Of a stretch of DNA of 30,892 nucleotides, positions 21,818 through 29,793 are shown one piece after another. How positions within the stretch are numbered: the first letter of the stretch is position 1; each line of letters starts with the position of its first letter. The notes under the pieces are model-generated. The model saw only the letters and a list, made by a program, of their open reading frames with translations. It had not been told where the DNA came from and made no database searches. Made by a program: the position numbers and the translations under genes. This DNA is from Atopobiaceae bacterium (GTDB taxonomy: Bacteria > Actinomycetota > Coriobacteriia > Coriobacteriales > Atopobiaceae): positions 1-30,892 of the forward strand of contig JAFWLX010000169.1 in NCBI GenBank assembly GCA_017510875.1, written 5' to 3'.

Positions 21818-22711
21818 ATGAGCACGCAAGAAGCACCATCCCAAACACCACTCATTCCAAGCGACCGCGTCGACGAACTCGCTCAACTCATCAAGGACTC
21901 AAGCGTCACACCCATGTTTGCGCTCAAAATCAATGAGGAATGCACCACCTCGCTTACCAGCACCAAGTTGGGCGGGCTCCCCTACTGGCCGCAAGGCATG
22001 GATTATCCCACGACAAAGAAGGGTATCAAGCTCATGCTTCTTGCCCAGCTTAATCTTGGCGACTTTGGCGATTGCGATATGTTTCCCGGCACAGGTCTAC
22101 TGCAGTTCTTTGTGGATTCTGATGACGACTGCTCGGGCATGGACTTTGACGATGGGACAAACCAAAACGGCTTCAGGGTAATCTGGCACAAGGACATCGA
22201 CCCAACCATCACCGAGGAAGACGTTCGCTCTTTGGAGATCCCCACTTCATTCGACTCTTGGGATGACTTCTTGGGCAACCCGTTGCGCGGCGAGTACGCA
22301 CTTGACATCAACAAGACCACTGGCTGGATCAATCCCGCAACTGATGGCTTTGACGAGGCATTCCTTGCCTGTGCCAAACAGCTGCTGGGCGAAGAATACG
22401 TAGCAGGGCGCGACGACTGGTACGACTGCCTCGCGCGGCCCGACAGCGACAAGATCTTTGACCTGTTCAATTTGGAAGGGCCGCAGCACCAGGTGTTTGG
22501 CTATCCCTTCTTCACGCAGACCGACCCACGCTCCTATACCGAGAGCCTTCGCGACCTTGACACGCTGTTGCTGCAGATTGACTCTGACGGCACCAAGGAA
22601 GGCGACCGCGTGCTCTGGGGCGACGTGGGCATTGGCAACTTCTTCATCAGCAAAGAGGCCTTACGCCGCGGCGACTTCTCCCGCGTCCTGTTCAATTGGG
22701 ACTGCTACTGA
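21818..22711 (+). CDS. DUF1963 (YwqG-type) family protein
   Basis: The 297-residue product shows the conserved DUF1963 features: TKLGGLPYWPQGMDYP at residues about 49-64, LLAQLNLGDF, LLQFFVDSDDD, VFGYPFFTQTDPR, LLLQIDSD and the ending VLWGDVGIGNFFISKEAL. The function of the family is not known; some members sit in toxin-immunity or cell-contact loci. It is acidic, has no signal peptide and should be cytoplasmic. The start at 21818 follows AAGGAGG. It stands alone, closed by a hairpin at 22732. Confidence 0.9.
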   Translation: MSTQEAPSQTPLIPSDRVDELAQLIKDSSVTPMFALKINEECTTSLTSTKLGGLPYWPQGMDYPTTKKGIKLMLLAQLNLGDFGDCDMFPGTGLLQFFVDSDDDCSGMDFDDGTNQNGFRVIWHKDIDPTITEEDVRSLEIPTSFDSWDDFLGNPLRGEYALDINKTTGWINPATDGFDEAFLACAKQLLGEEYVAGRDDWYDCLARPDSDKIFDLFNLEGPQHQVFGYPFFTQTDPRSYTESLRDLDTLLLQIDSDGTKEGDRVLWGDVGIGNFFISKEALRRGDFSRVLFNWDCY

Positions 22712-22731
22712 TCGCACTTTCCAACCATAAC

Positions 22732-22768
22732 GGGCCATCGCTAAGGTGACAGTCCTTAGCGATGGCCC
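22732..22768. terminator. Bidirectional 15-bp hairpin between convergent genes
   Basis: GGGCCATCGCTAAGG (22732-22746) and its mirror (22754-22768) surround a seven-base loop, between the DUF1963 gene and the convergent esterase gene. No clear U-tract is present on either strand. Confidence 0.65.
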
Positions 22769-22788
22769 AAGCTCTTGGCAAAATCGAA

Positions 22789-23565
22789 CTACGCCAGCCC
22801 ACGCACAAACTTTTGGACGGCAACGCACACCTGATCAAGATGGCGATGATAGCCATGGTCATCGCCATCGATGAGCGCCAGGTGTGCATTTTCGTATTTC
22901 CGTGCCGTCTCGATGGAGTCGCGGGCGGGAACCCCCTCGTCGGCCGTGCCATGCACCAAGAGCACGGGGCCGTGATAGCCTGCAATGGCATCATCCACAT
23001 CAATGTGCTGCGCAATGCGGAAGTAGTCGCCACAGAAGCTGGGGCCTTCGGTTCCCCCATCGGCCAGGTCGGGATTGCCAAAGTACAGCCGGTCGGGCAC
23101 ATGCGTAGGGTCGAAGGTAACCCCAAACATATTGCCTGCGCGGGCGGCATCGACAATCACGATGGCTGGTGACATGGGGATGATGGCCGCCAGGTCATCC
23201 TTGCGCAACGCAGCGACCAGCATGGTCAGCAGGCCACCCTGCGAATGCCCACACAGGTAAATCTGAGACACGAAGGGAAGGCCCTTTACGTAGTCGATAA
23301 CATCCAGCATGTTGTCAATCCACTTGAGCAGGGTGTGCTTGGCAAACGAGCCGCCGCTCTTGCCGTGGCCATACATCTCAACGCGCAGCGTCGCCACACC
23401 CACTTCGCGCAGTGCTGCCGCAACGGCCACAATGTGGTTCTCTTCCATATGACCTGTCAGGCCATGCTGCACGATGCAAAGCGGGCAACGGTCGGATATA
23501 CCCTCTGGCATCTCGAGCTTTGCGTGAATGGGAATGCCGTCACTGTCGATGAAGAACTCCTGCAT
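22789..23565 (-). CDS. Alpha/beta hydrolase, feruloyl/cinnamoyl esterase-like
   Basis: The 258-residue product is a serine hydrolase. Motifs in order: the oxyanion region VQHGLTGHMEEN, RVEMYGHGKSGG, the nucleophile GHSQGG (Ser108), PVLLVHGTADEGVP with the catalytic Asp, and DGDDHGYHRHL with the catalytic His. This pattern is that of cytoplasmic cinnamoyl/feruloyl esterases such as those of lactobacilli, which cleave plant phenolic esters; other acyl esterases are not ruled out. There is no signal peptide. The start at 23565 has GGAGG five bases upstream. It is divergent from the broken HAD gene. Confidence 0.87.
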   Translation of the reverse strand: MQEFFIDSDGIPIHAKLEMPEGISDRCPLCIVQHGLTGHMEENHIVAVAAALREVGVATLRVEMYGHGKSGGSFAKHTLLKWIDNMLDVIDYVKGLPFVSQIYLCGHSQGGLLTMLVAALRKDDLAAIIPMSPAIVIVDAARAGNMFGVTFDPTHVPDRLYFGNPDLADGGTEGPSFCGDYFRIAQHIDVDDAIAGYHGPVLLVHGTADEGVPARDSIETARKYENAHLALIDGDDHGYHRHLDQVCVAVQKFVRGLA

Positions 23566-23737
23566 GGCTGCCTCCTCACAAGTTGCCTGATCACATGGTC
23601 CATAGTATCAGCACCATAGAAGGCAAGCCATCTCCGACACCAGACGCACCACACGGCACGCAGCCGTCCTGCAGGGGCACCGGATGCTATACGATGGTAC
23701 AAAGTCGGCATTTCAGCAGCTCACAGGGGTGGTCGGC

Positions 23738-24490
23738 ATGATTGACAAGATTACGGCAGTTGTCGCGGACATTGACGGCACCATCAACCTCAAGGGTTCA
23801 AAACTCATGCCGGAAACCTTGGCCGCCATCAACCGACTTCACGAACGCGGAATCCTTTTTGGTACGGCGTCCGGCCGTCCCCTTGACCACCGCACCTTTG
23901 ACAAAGCGCACGACTGGGGCCTCAACTTTGAGTTTGACATGGCCATAGGCATGAATGGCGGCGACCTGTGGGACAAGGACCACGAGGGTATCGAGCACAT
24001 CATGCTGCTGAGCAGGGATTTCATTGGCGAGATCTGCGAGTTCATGTGGCCCCTCGACTGCAACGTCATCGTCTATGCAGACGCCTATGACCGCGTTCTC
24101 GTCAAGCGCTACGACGAAAAGCTCGAGAGCAGCGTCATTCGCAACAAGTCGCACGTCGAATACGTCACACCCGAGGTAGGTGATGGCTCTCGCGGACACC
24201 GGCAAGATCGAGGTCCAGTACGACCTGTCAATTGACGACGAGATCATGGCCGTGGTCAATGCGCACCCCTCACCCAACTGGAGCGCCGTGCGCACCTTCC
24301 CTGGCACGGTCGAGTTCATGACACCAGGTCTTGACAAGGGTGTGGCGCTGCGACGCTACTCCAAACGCAATAGCATTCCCCTTATGGCATCCCGTGCGAG
24401 GTCATCCCCATGACCGACTACGGAATGGTCAATGGCAAGGCCGTGTTTGCCCTTGCGCAAAAGCTAGCTACCGAGGCGGGACGCATCTAG
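23738..24490 (+). pseudogene. Cof-type HAD phosphatase, frameshifted and internally deleted
   Basis: The first frame (from 23738, with AGGGGTGG upstream) starts with motif I, VVADIDGTINLKG, and motif II, FGTASGRPLD. Near 24170-24182 the reading must shift by one base to continue as MALADTGKIEVQYDL and FMTPGLDKGVALRRYSK with the motif III Lys. Around 24390 a second break drops the motif IV region (GDxxND) and moves to a third frame that ends MTDYGMVNGKAVFALAQKLATEAGRI at 24490. With motif IV missing, no active phosphatase can be made even if the frameshift is bypassed. Confidence 0.82.
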
Positions 24491-24531
24491 GGCACTGAGC
24501 CAGCATCACGAGGAACCTGATTCTTTATACA

Positions 24532-24571
24532 ACAGAGCCATCCAGCGCACGCACTCACTGGATGGCTCTGT
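24532..24571. terminator. Bidirectional 14-bp hairpin between convergent units
   Basis: ACAGAGCCATCCAG (24532-24545) and its perfect mirror (24558-24571) enclose 12 bases. It separates the broken HAD gene from the convergent rpiB-like gene and can serve both. Confidence 0.65.
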
Positions 24572-24610
24572 CACATTCGCCAAGGGATATGAAGCCGGTC
24601 TGGCCAGACA

Positions 24611-25084
24611 TTACTCCTCGGCAGCAGCAAGGTGCTGCGTCTTCTGGATCTCGTCAATCATGTCGATGCGTACCTGGTGACGTCCGCCCTCGTACTCGCC
24701 ACCAAGCCATGCGTCAACGATGTCCTTGGCGGTCTCGATGCCAATGACGCGTGCGCCAAAGGCGACGATGTTGGTGTTGTTGTGCTGGCGCGAAAGCCGT
24801 GCCGAATAAGGCTCGGAGCACACCACAGCGCGAATGCCCTCGACCTTGTTGGCAGACAGGCTAATGCCCACGCCCGTGCCGCAGATCAGGATGCCGCCGT
24901 CAACCTCGCCGTCAGCGACCATGCGGGCAACCTTATATCCGCTGATAGGATAGTTGAAGCGCTCGGGACTGTCGGTTCCCACGTTGATGACCTCGATGCC
25001 CTTTTCCTGCACGTAGGCCATGATCTCGCTCTTCATATCGATTGCGGTGTGGTCGTTGCCGATTGCCAGCTTCTTGAATGCCAT
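24611..25084 (-). CDS. rpiB: RpiB/LacA-B family sugar-phosphate isomerase
   Basis: The family interconverts aldose and ketose phosphates: ribose-5-P/ribulose-5-P, and in some members allose-6-P/allulose-6-P. The 157-residue product has the N-terminal GNDHTAID (Asp11, His12), the catalytic Cys68 in GGILICGTGVGIS, and His101 in RQHNNTN. Length is normal. The start at 25084 follows GGAAGGGAC. It lies 91 bases after an epimerase gene on the same strand and is probably co-transcribed with it from the operator-controlled promoter at 25.9 kb. With an AlsE-like neighbour the allose/allulose reaction is a fair alternative to ribose isomerisation. Confidence 0.88.
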   Translation of the reverse strand: MAFKKLAIGNDHTAIDMKSEIMAYVQEKGIEVINVGTDSPERFNYPISGYKVARMVADGEVDGGILICGTGVGISLSANKVEGIRAVVCSEPYSARLSRQHNNTNIVAFGARVIGIETAKDIVDAWLGGEYEGGRHQVRIDMIDEIQKTQHLAAAEE

Positions 25085-25175
25085 GGTGGTACGTCCCTTC
25101 CTTTTGATGTGCCTGTTCTTAACTTGAAATGACCAGCTGGGCTCCGTGACTCGACGTCGCCGCCCAGCGCCTGAC

Positions 25176-25838
25176 CTAGAGTGCGCGAAGCTCAGCCATG
25201 CTCTGCGCGTAAGGGCCGTGTCCAAAGAGGCCGGCCGTACCCAACACAAACCCCTGCACGCCCATCTTGGAGGCCTGCGCGATGCGCTCGGGACTGCAGT
25301 TGCCGTCAACCAGCACCTTGTAATGATTGCCGCCGACGTTGCTTGCCTCGACCAGCTGCTCGATCTTGGGGTTGACAAAGTCGAGCCAACTCTGACCGGC
25401 AAAGCCTGGGTTGACGGTCATGACTAGCACGTCATCGCAAAGAGGCAGAATCGTCTCGACGGCCGCAAAGCTCGTACCAGGGTTGATGGCGATACCGGCC
25501 TTGACACCGAGAGCCGAGATCATGGCCAGCGTGCGTGCAATGTGCTGGTCCGCCTCGGGATGCACATAGATGACGCGCACTCCAAGGTCGGCAAACTTCT
25601 GAATGTATCGACCAGGCTGCTCGACCATCATGTGCACGTCACAGGGGACGTGCGCGTTCTTGCTGATCCACTCGATGTCCTGCAGTCCCATGCCGTAGTT
25701 GGGCACGAAGGTGCCGTCCATCAGATCGAGATGGAACCCGTCGGCCCCCGCCTCCTCAAGAGCTGCTACGTCGTCAGCAAGGCGACCGAAGTCCGCGCAC
25801 ATCATTGAAGGGAGGAGGAGTTTGTCTGCCGTGTTCAT
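25176..25838 (-). CDS. Ribulose-/allulose-phosphate 3-epimerase family protein
   Basis: The TIM-barrel product of 220 residues belongs to the Rpe family. Substrate and metal positions: Ser11 in LLPSMMCADFG, His36 and Asp38 in FHLDLMDGTFVPN, His69 in DVHMMVEQP, NPGF in MTVNPGFAGQSW, and the catalytic Asp in VLVDGNCSPERI. The last motif reads VDGNC and is followed by VLGTAGLFG, closer to the VDGSC and GTSGLF of D-allulose-6-phosphate epimerase (AlsE) than to the VDGG and AGSAIF of Rpe. AlsE makes fructose-6-P. GAAAGGCAG precedes the start at 25838. Together with the RpiB-like gene and the divergent LacI gene it forms a small sugar operon. Confidence 0.85.
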   Translation of the reverse strand: MNTADKLLLPSMMCADFGRLADDVAALEEAGADGFHLDLMDGTFVPNYGMGLQDIEWISKNAHVPCDVHMMVEQPGRYIQKFADLGVRVIYVHPEADQHIARTLAMISALGVKAGIAINPGTSFAAVETILPLCDDVLVMTVNPGFAGQSWLDFVNPKIEQLVEASNVGGNHYKVLVDGNCSPERIAQASKMGVQGFVLGTAGLFGHGPYAQSMAELRAL

Positions 25839-25885
25839 GTGACTGCCTTTCTCTGCTTTCCAGCACCGAGGTTCTTGTTGACCTG

Positions 25886-25914
25886 ATAATAAAACGGTTA
25901 ATCTCGTTAGTTAA
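25886..25914 (-). promoter_or_regulatory. Promoter of the epimerase-isomerase operon
   Basis: On the minus strand TTAACT (25914-25909), a 17-base spacer and TATTAT (25891-25886) form a usable promoter that is buried within the first operator, so repressor binding would block RNA polymerase. Confidence 0.5.
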
Positions 25915-25921
25915 CCGTTTT
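25891..25921. promoter_or_regulatory. LacI-type operator 1
   Basis: AAAACGGTTAA (25891-25901) and its perfect mirror TTAACCGTTTT (25911-25921) are separated by nine bases. The 11-bp arms make this the stronger of two like sites between the divergent genes. It overlaps the operon promoter. Confidence 0.7.
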
Positions 25922-25948
25922 TGCTCTGTTCATAAGTTCAACATAAAT

Positions 25949-25970
25949 CGGTTAATCCCTTTGTTAACCC
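25949..25970. promoter_or_regulatory. LacI-type operator 2
   Basis: CGGTTAA (25949-25955), eight bases, then TTAACC (25964-25969) repeats the core of operator 1 about 53 bases away, with a spacer one base shorter. It lies nearer the LacI gene and could serve autoregulation or looping. Confidence 0.6.
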
Positions 25971-26021
25971 TACCCCATCACTGCATAATGGACTCACGGC
26001 GTACAAAGGATGGCGGTTGGC

Positions 26022-27044
26022 ATGGCAAAGCGTTCAGTCTCGATCTACGACATAGCACAGCTGGCAGGCGTGAGCACCGCCACTGTCTCAAACGTCCTCA
26101 ACCAAAAGGGAAGCTACTCCGAAAAGACGCGTGATCTAGTGCTGCGCATCGCCCGCGAACAAGGCTACGTGGCAAACTTTGCTGCCAAGAGCCTGCGCGA
26201 GGCGTCGACTAAGACCATTGCGCTGCTTACCCCCGATGTCAGCAATGACTTCTTCTCCACGCTGGTGCTTAAGGTCGAAGGACTGCTGCGCGCAGCGGGA
26301 TACGCCTCGTACATCTGCAACACGGCCAACGACGACGAACGCGAGGACGAATACGTACGCGGGCTGCTGTCCAAACAGGTAGACGGTATCGTCTACATTG
26401 GCGGCGTCACGCACATGCCCGTCAGGGCGGCCGTCGATGTCCCCGTCGTGCATATCGACCATGTGGGTGCCTCGGGCATGAACCGCGAAGTGTACGTGGG
26501 CAATGACATGGCACAGCTGGGCTACGACATGACCGCAACGTTGTATGGCCATGGGTGCAGGCGCATCGCTCTTGTGAGCGTGTCCGCCTCGTTCTATCGC
26601 ACGGCAGAGCATGACCAGGCAGCAGGGTACTATCGCTTCCTACAGGACCATGGCCTCCCACTTGACGAGGGCCTGATACTCGAAGGGCCCCATAAGCAGA
26701 CGAGCCTTATCGAGGCGGCACAGCTTGTCAACGAATGCCTTGATGCTGGCTACAGCTTTGACGGCGTAGTGGCGCTAGGAGACCGCGTGGCACTGGGCGT
26801 GGTCAACGCCCTTAAGACGCGCGGCGTTGCCGTGGGTGAGGACGTGCGCGTCATAGGCATGGACGACTCCATCTACTCACGAATCTCCACCCCCACCATT
26901 AGCACCGTGCGCCGTAACACGAGCGATCTGGCCGATCGTGGCGTAACGGCGCTGCTGGCCATGTTGGGCGGTGACGAACCTGCTGAATCGCACGTAATCG
27001 TACCGCATGAGGTCATAGAGCGCGCCACCACGCTAGGAGCGTAG
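26022..27044 (+). CDS. LacI-family transcriptional regulator
   Basis: The 340-residue product has the N-terminal LacI headpiece SIYDIAQLAGVSTATVSNVLN (about residues 5-25), the hinge helix near residue 50 (KSLREAST), and the periplasmic-binding-protein-like sensor domain with the typical ending VRVIGMDDSIYSRISTPTISTVRR. The effector is likely a sugar or sugar phosphate. It is divergent from the epimerase-isomerase operon, and two matching operators lie between, so it most likely controls that operon and itself. The start at 26022 is preceded by GGCGG; an ATG twelve bases earlier at 26010 directly abuts AAAGG, too close to serve. Confidence 0.92.
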   Translation: MAKRSVSIYDIAQLAGVSTATVSNVLNQKGSYSEKTRDLVLRIAREQGYVANFAAKSLREASTKTIALLTPDVSNDFFSTLVLKVEGLLRAAGYASYICNTANDDEREDEYVRGLLSKQVDGIVYIGGVTHMPVRAAVDVPVVHIDHVGASGMNREVYVGNDMAQLGYDMTATLYGHGCRRIALVSVSASFYRTAEHDQAAGYYRFLQDHGLPLDEGLILEGPHKQTSLIEAAQLVNECLDAGYSFDGVVALGDRVALGVVNALKTRGVAVGEDVRVIGMDDSIYSRISTPTISTVRRNTSDLADRGVTALLAMLGGDEPAESHVIVPHEVIERATTLGA

Positions 27045-27095
27045 TCGCCCCGTCTTGGAGCTCATGCCACTGCCGCCAAACCAAGGAGGAATGCC

Positions 27096-27173
27096 GTGAG
27101 GCATCACGTAAGGGTTACGGTGCTGGACAAGAAGTGCTTCTGCGACCTGCAGAAACGCTACCTTGCCATCTGA
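27096..27173 (+). pseudogene. N-terminal remnant of a TIGR04076-type small protein
   Basis: After a good ribosome site (AAGGAGG, 27083-27089), a GTG at 27096 opens 25 codons that read MRHHVRVTVLDKKCFCDLQ and then stop. The pattern (V-x-V-T-V-L-x-K-x-C/F...DLQ-x-x-Y) resembles the first residues of TIGR04076 family proteins, normally about 90 residues. The remainder is missing, so this is a 3'-truncated gene next to the end of the esterase gene. Confidence 0.45.
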
Positions 27174-27224
27174 CTCAACCAAGCCATAGCGCTCGAATCG
27201 GGCAGCCTGCTCTAACGAGGCAGC

Positions 27225-28820
27225 TCAGCAGCTCACCTCAAACGGCAGTGCGGGAATCTCGGCGCCGTTGTAGAGGTTGGTGCGGAACCAGTTGGTCTGG
27301 GCGAAGCGCACCTCGAGCGGGCCAGACGGGTTCCCATCGAGCATGATGACCAGGGTGTCGCCCCGCGCCGCAGCTCGGAATGGCAGGGCCTCGCCATTGC
27401 AGAGCACCTCGAGCGCATTGCACTCGGCACCTTCCAGCAGCATGCCACCGGCGGCATTGTCAAAGTGCAGGATGACGAACGAACCCTTGCGCTCAGCGCT
27501 TGTGCAGCGCGGCGCATCCGCGGGCACGGGCATCCCCAACAGGTGGTTCATCGCCAAAAGGGCCAGGCGCTCGCCGATGGGCTTCTTCTCCTTAGGATGG
27601 ATGTCGTGCTTATCGCCCATGTCGCTGGCCGAGCAGAGCCACACGTGCTCGTCGGTGTCGGCAACCTTCTGCTGGCAGGCGCGGATGGTCACATAGTCGT
27701 TGGGCCCCAGGCCCATCCAGTCGCCGAAGCCCGGAATCTGAACCACAAGGAAGGGCAGGTCGGGACGCTGCCAGGCCTCACGCCAGTCGGCGATGACGGT
27801 ACGCAGCGCCTTCTCGTGACGCCACTGGGTTCCATCGATCTCATCGTCGCTCTCGCCCTGGTACCACAGCACGCCACGTGTGGCAAAGCCGGCTATGGGC
27901 TGCACCATGTAGGTGAAGAGGGCGCCCGGAGCCTCCTTGGTGGGGGTCATCATGCCAGGGTGGACCTGCGGCTTACCTTCGTCACCAGCTTGCGCGCCAC
28001 CGATTTCGAGCCCGCCCACGTCGGCAGGGCCGGACGCCTTCTCCGCCTCAGCTGCCATGAAAGCCTTGACTTCGTCCACCGTCGGCGTCCTCGGCAGGAA
28101 GAACTCGTTCCATGCGGGCCAGGTGGCGTAGCCCTTGTCGTTCTTAGCGGCATTGACGCGCCCATTTGCCAGCAGCTCCTCGTACGGAAGCCCTTGAAGC
28201 TTCGCGTCGAAAGCTGCCGCAAGCTCGGGCTGTACGGCGTGTGCATGCTCGGGCGTCATCCAAGCCGCTGAGGTGGTGCCACCGTAGTTGCACCCCACGA
28301 TGCCCACGGGCACGTCGAGAACCATCTCGAGGCCGCGCGCCGTGTAGTAGCCCACGGCCGAGAAGTAGTCCAAGTCCTCGGGGGTAGCCTTGCGCCAAAT
28401 GCCCACCTTGGAGTAGTCAAAGTCCTCAGTCTGTCCCGGATAGGAGCACTTGGGCTGGTCGTAGAAGCGGATGCGCGGGTTGGCGCAGGTGGGACGGTAC
28501 TCCTCGACCTCCTTGTCGTAGCGCATCCAGAACTCCATGTTGGACTGGCCGCCCGCGATGAAGACCTCGCCCACGGCTACATCGGTGAGGGTGATGCGGG
28601 CGTCGCTGGAGGCCACCTCGAGCGTCTCGGCATCGGAAGAGGTAAGTGGCGCGAGTTCGCAGCGCCAGTTGCCATCCGCATTGGCCGCGCAGGAGGCAGC
28701 CTGTCCCTGAATGCGTACTTCGACAGAGGCGTTAGGTTCAGCAGTACCCCACACGCTCACGGGTATCTCGCGCTGCAGAACCATGTCATTGGCAAAGATG
28801 GGGGCAAATGAAAGGGTCAT
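27225..28820 (-). CDS. Sialate O-acetylesterase-like (SASA-domain) esterase
   Basis: The 531-residue product resembles SGNH-type sialate 9-O-acetylesterases, which remove acetyl groups from sialic acids or other acetylated glycans. An N-terminal beta-sandwich begins FAPIFANDMVLQREIPVSVWGTA and is followed by the catalytic domain with the nucleophile Ser93 in AGGQSNMEFWMR, GVLWYQGESDD, and the Asp-His pair in DIHPKEKKPIGERLA. There is no signal peptide, so it probably acts on imported sugars in the cytoplasm. The start at 28820 follows GGAAAGGAA. It is on the same strand as, and after, the RpiR regulator, in a glycan-use locus. Acetyl-xylan or acetylated glucoside substrates remain possible. 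Confidence 0.88.
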   Translation of the reverse strand: MTLSFAPIFANDMVLQREIPVSVWGTAEPNASVEVRIQGQAASCAANADGNWRCELAPLTSSDAETLEVASSDARITLTDVAVGEVFIAGGQSNMEFWMRYDKEVEEYRPTCANPRIRFYDQPKCSYPGQTEDFDYSKVGIWRKATPEDLDYFSAVGYYTARGLEMVLDVPVGIVGCNYGGTTSAAWMTPEHAHAVQPELAAAFDAKLQGLPYEELLANGRVNAAKNDKGYATWPAWNEFFLPRTPTVDEVKAFMAAEAEKASGPADVGGLEIGGAQAGDEGKPQVHPGMMTPTKEAPGALFTYMVQPIAGFATRGVLWYQGESDDEIDGTQWRHEKALRTVIADWREAWQRPDLPFLVVQIPGFGDWMGLGPNDYVTIRACQQKVADTDEHVWLCSASDMGDKHDIHPKEKKPIGERLALLAMNHLLGMPVPADAPRCTSAERKGSFVILHFDNAAGGMLLEGAECNALEVLCNGEALPFRAAARGDTLVIMLDGNPSGPLEVRFAQTNWFRTNLYNGAEIPALPFEVSC

Positions 28821-28913
28821 AGTGTTCCTTTCCGTTGCTGATGGGCTCTCTAAGCATAATGCGTCCGCATGGGTGGGGTGATGCACCTTGTAACTGCTAT
28901 GTAGGGCTGCGAC

Positions 28914-29780
28914 TTACACCCAGGCATCCGTGCTCGCATAGCGGTCACGTGCAGCGATGCCTCCCTCCCAGTTGTGGGCAAATACCTCGCCATAAATGCA
29001 ATTGAGAACATATCGGATTGTAGTCTGGCTGTAGTAGTTAGCGATACGACCTTTGCGCGTCTCACTCTGGGGAAGCACGATAACGCAGTCCGCCTTGCCT
29101 GCATGCTCCTCGATCGTTTCGTCCGAGGTGATGAAAATCGTCTTACAGCCGCTCTTGCGCACGATGTCAAGCTCGCGCTCGAGCGAGTAGGCCGATGCGT
29201 CGATGAGTCCTCCCGAGTACGACACAAAGAGCGCAACGTCATTCGGGCCAAGTGTGTATGCCATGCTGGTGGCCTCACCATACTGATCGCCCAGCGAGCA
29301 GATAACGCCGAGCTTGAGCATGAGGTTCGAGAAGCCTATGGCCGAGATGCGCGTGTCGCCGTTGGCGTAGATGACCACCCGTCGTGCCAGGCGCACGAAG
29401 CGAGCTGCGGTGCGAATGTCTTGCTGGCGGACTGTGTCATGCGCCGCATCGACCGCCTGTTTGGTGAGTGCTGCCACTGAGTCGATGACCTCCTGTGTGG
29501 AGGCTCCCTCCAAGAACGGCTCGTCGGGGTTGATGTCGATGCGCTGTGCGGAGCGACGCTCGAGCTCGCGCGCGAGCGTCACGTTGAAACTACGATACCC
29601 GTCAATCCCCAGCTTGCTGCAGAAGCGCACGATAGCCGAGTTTGAAGTGTGTGCCGCCTTTGCCAGCTGGCTGGCACTCATCGCCACGACCTCGTTGGGA
29701 TGCGCGAGTACAAAGTCGGCGAGCATCTCCTCTGTGGTGGTGAACCTATGCTTCCTCTGCAGTGCCTCGATGAGCGTCAT
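28914..29780 (-). CDS. RpiR-family (HTH plus SIS) regulator
   Basis: The 288-residue product has an N-terminal RpiR helix-turn-helix (about residues 1-75, MSASQLAKAAHTSNSAIVRFCSKLG) and a SIS phosphosugar-binding domain (about 105-245) with VVIYANGDTRISAIGFSNLML and VALFVSYSGGLIDA. RpiR proteins control phosphosugar catabolism, including sialic acid and beta-glucoside use. The start at 29780 has GGAGAGGA five bases upstream. Only about 15 bases separate it from the truncated PTS gene on the other strand, so its own promoter appears to be missing. Confidence 0.9.
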   Translation of the reverse strand: MTLIEALQRKHRFTTTEEMLADFVLAHPNEVVAMSASQLAKAAHTSNSAIVRFCSKLGIDGYRSFNVTLARELERRSAQRIDINPDEPFLEGASTQEVIDSVAALTKQAVDAAHDTVRQQDIRTAARFVRLARRVVIYANGDTRISAIGFSNLMLKLGVICSLGDQYGEATSMAYTLGPNDVALFVSYSGGLIDASAYSLERELDIVRKSGCKTIFITSDETIEEHAGKADCVIVLPQSETRKGRIANYYSQTTIRYVLNCIYGEVFAHNWEGGIAARDRYASTDAWV

Positions 29781-29793
29781 GAGATTCCTCTCC

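Noticed and set aside
27170..27235. tRNA-like string GATTCGAGCGC on the minus strand
   Set aside because: No acceptor stem or anticodon arm can be formed around it.
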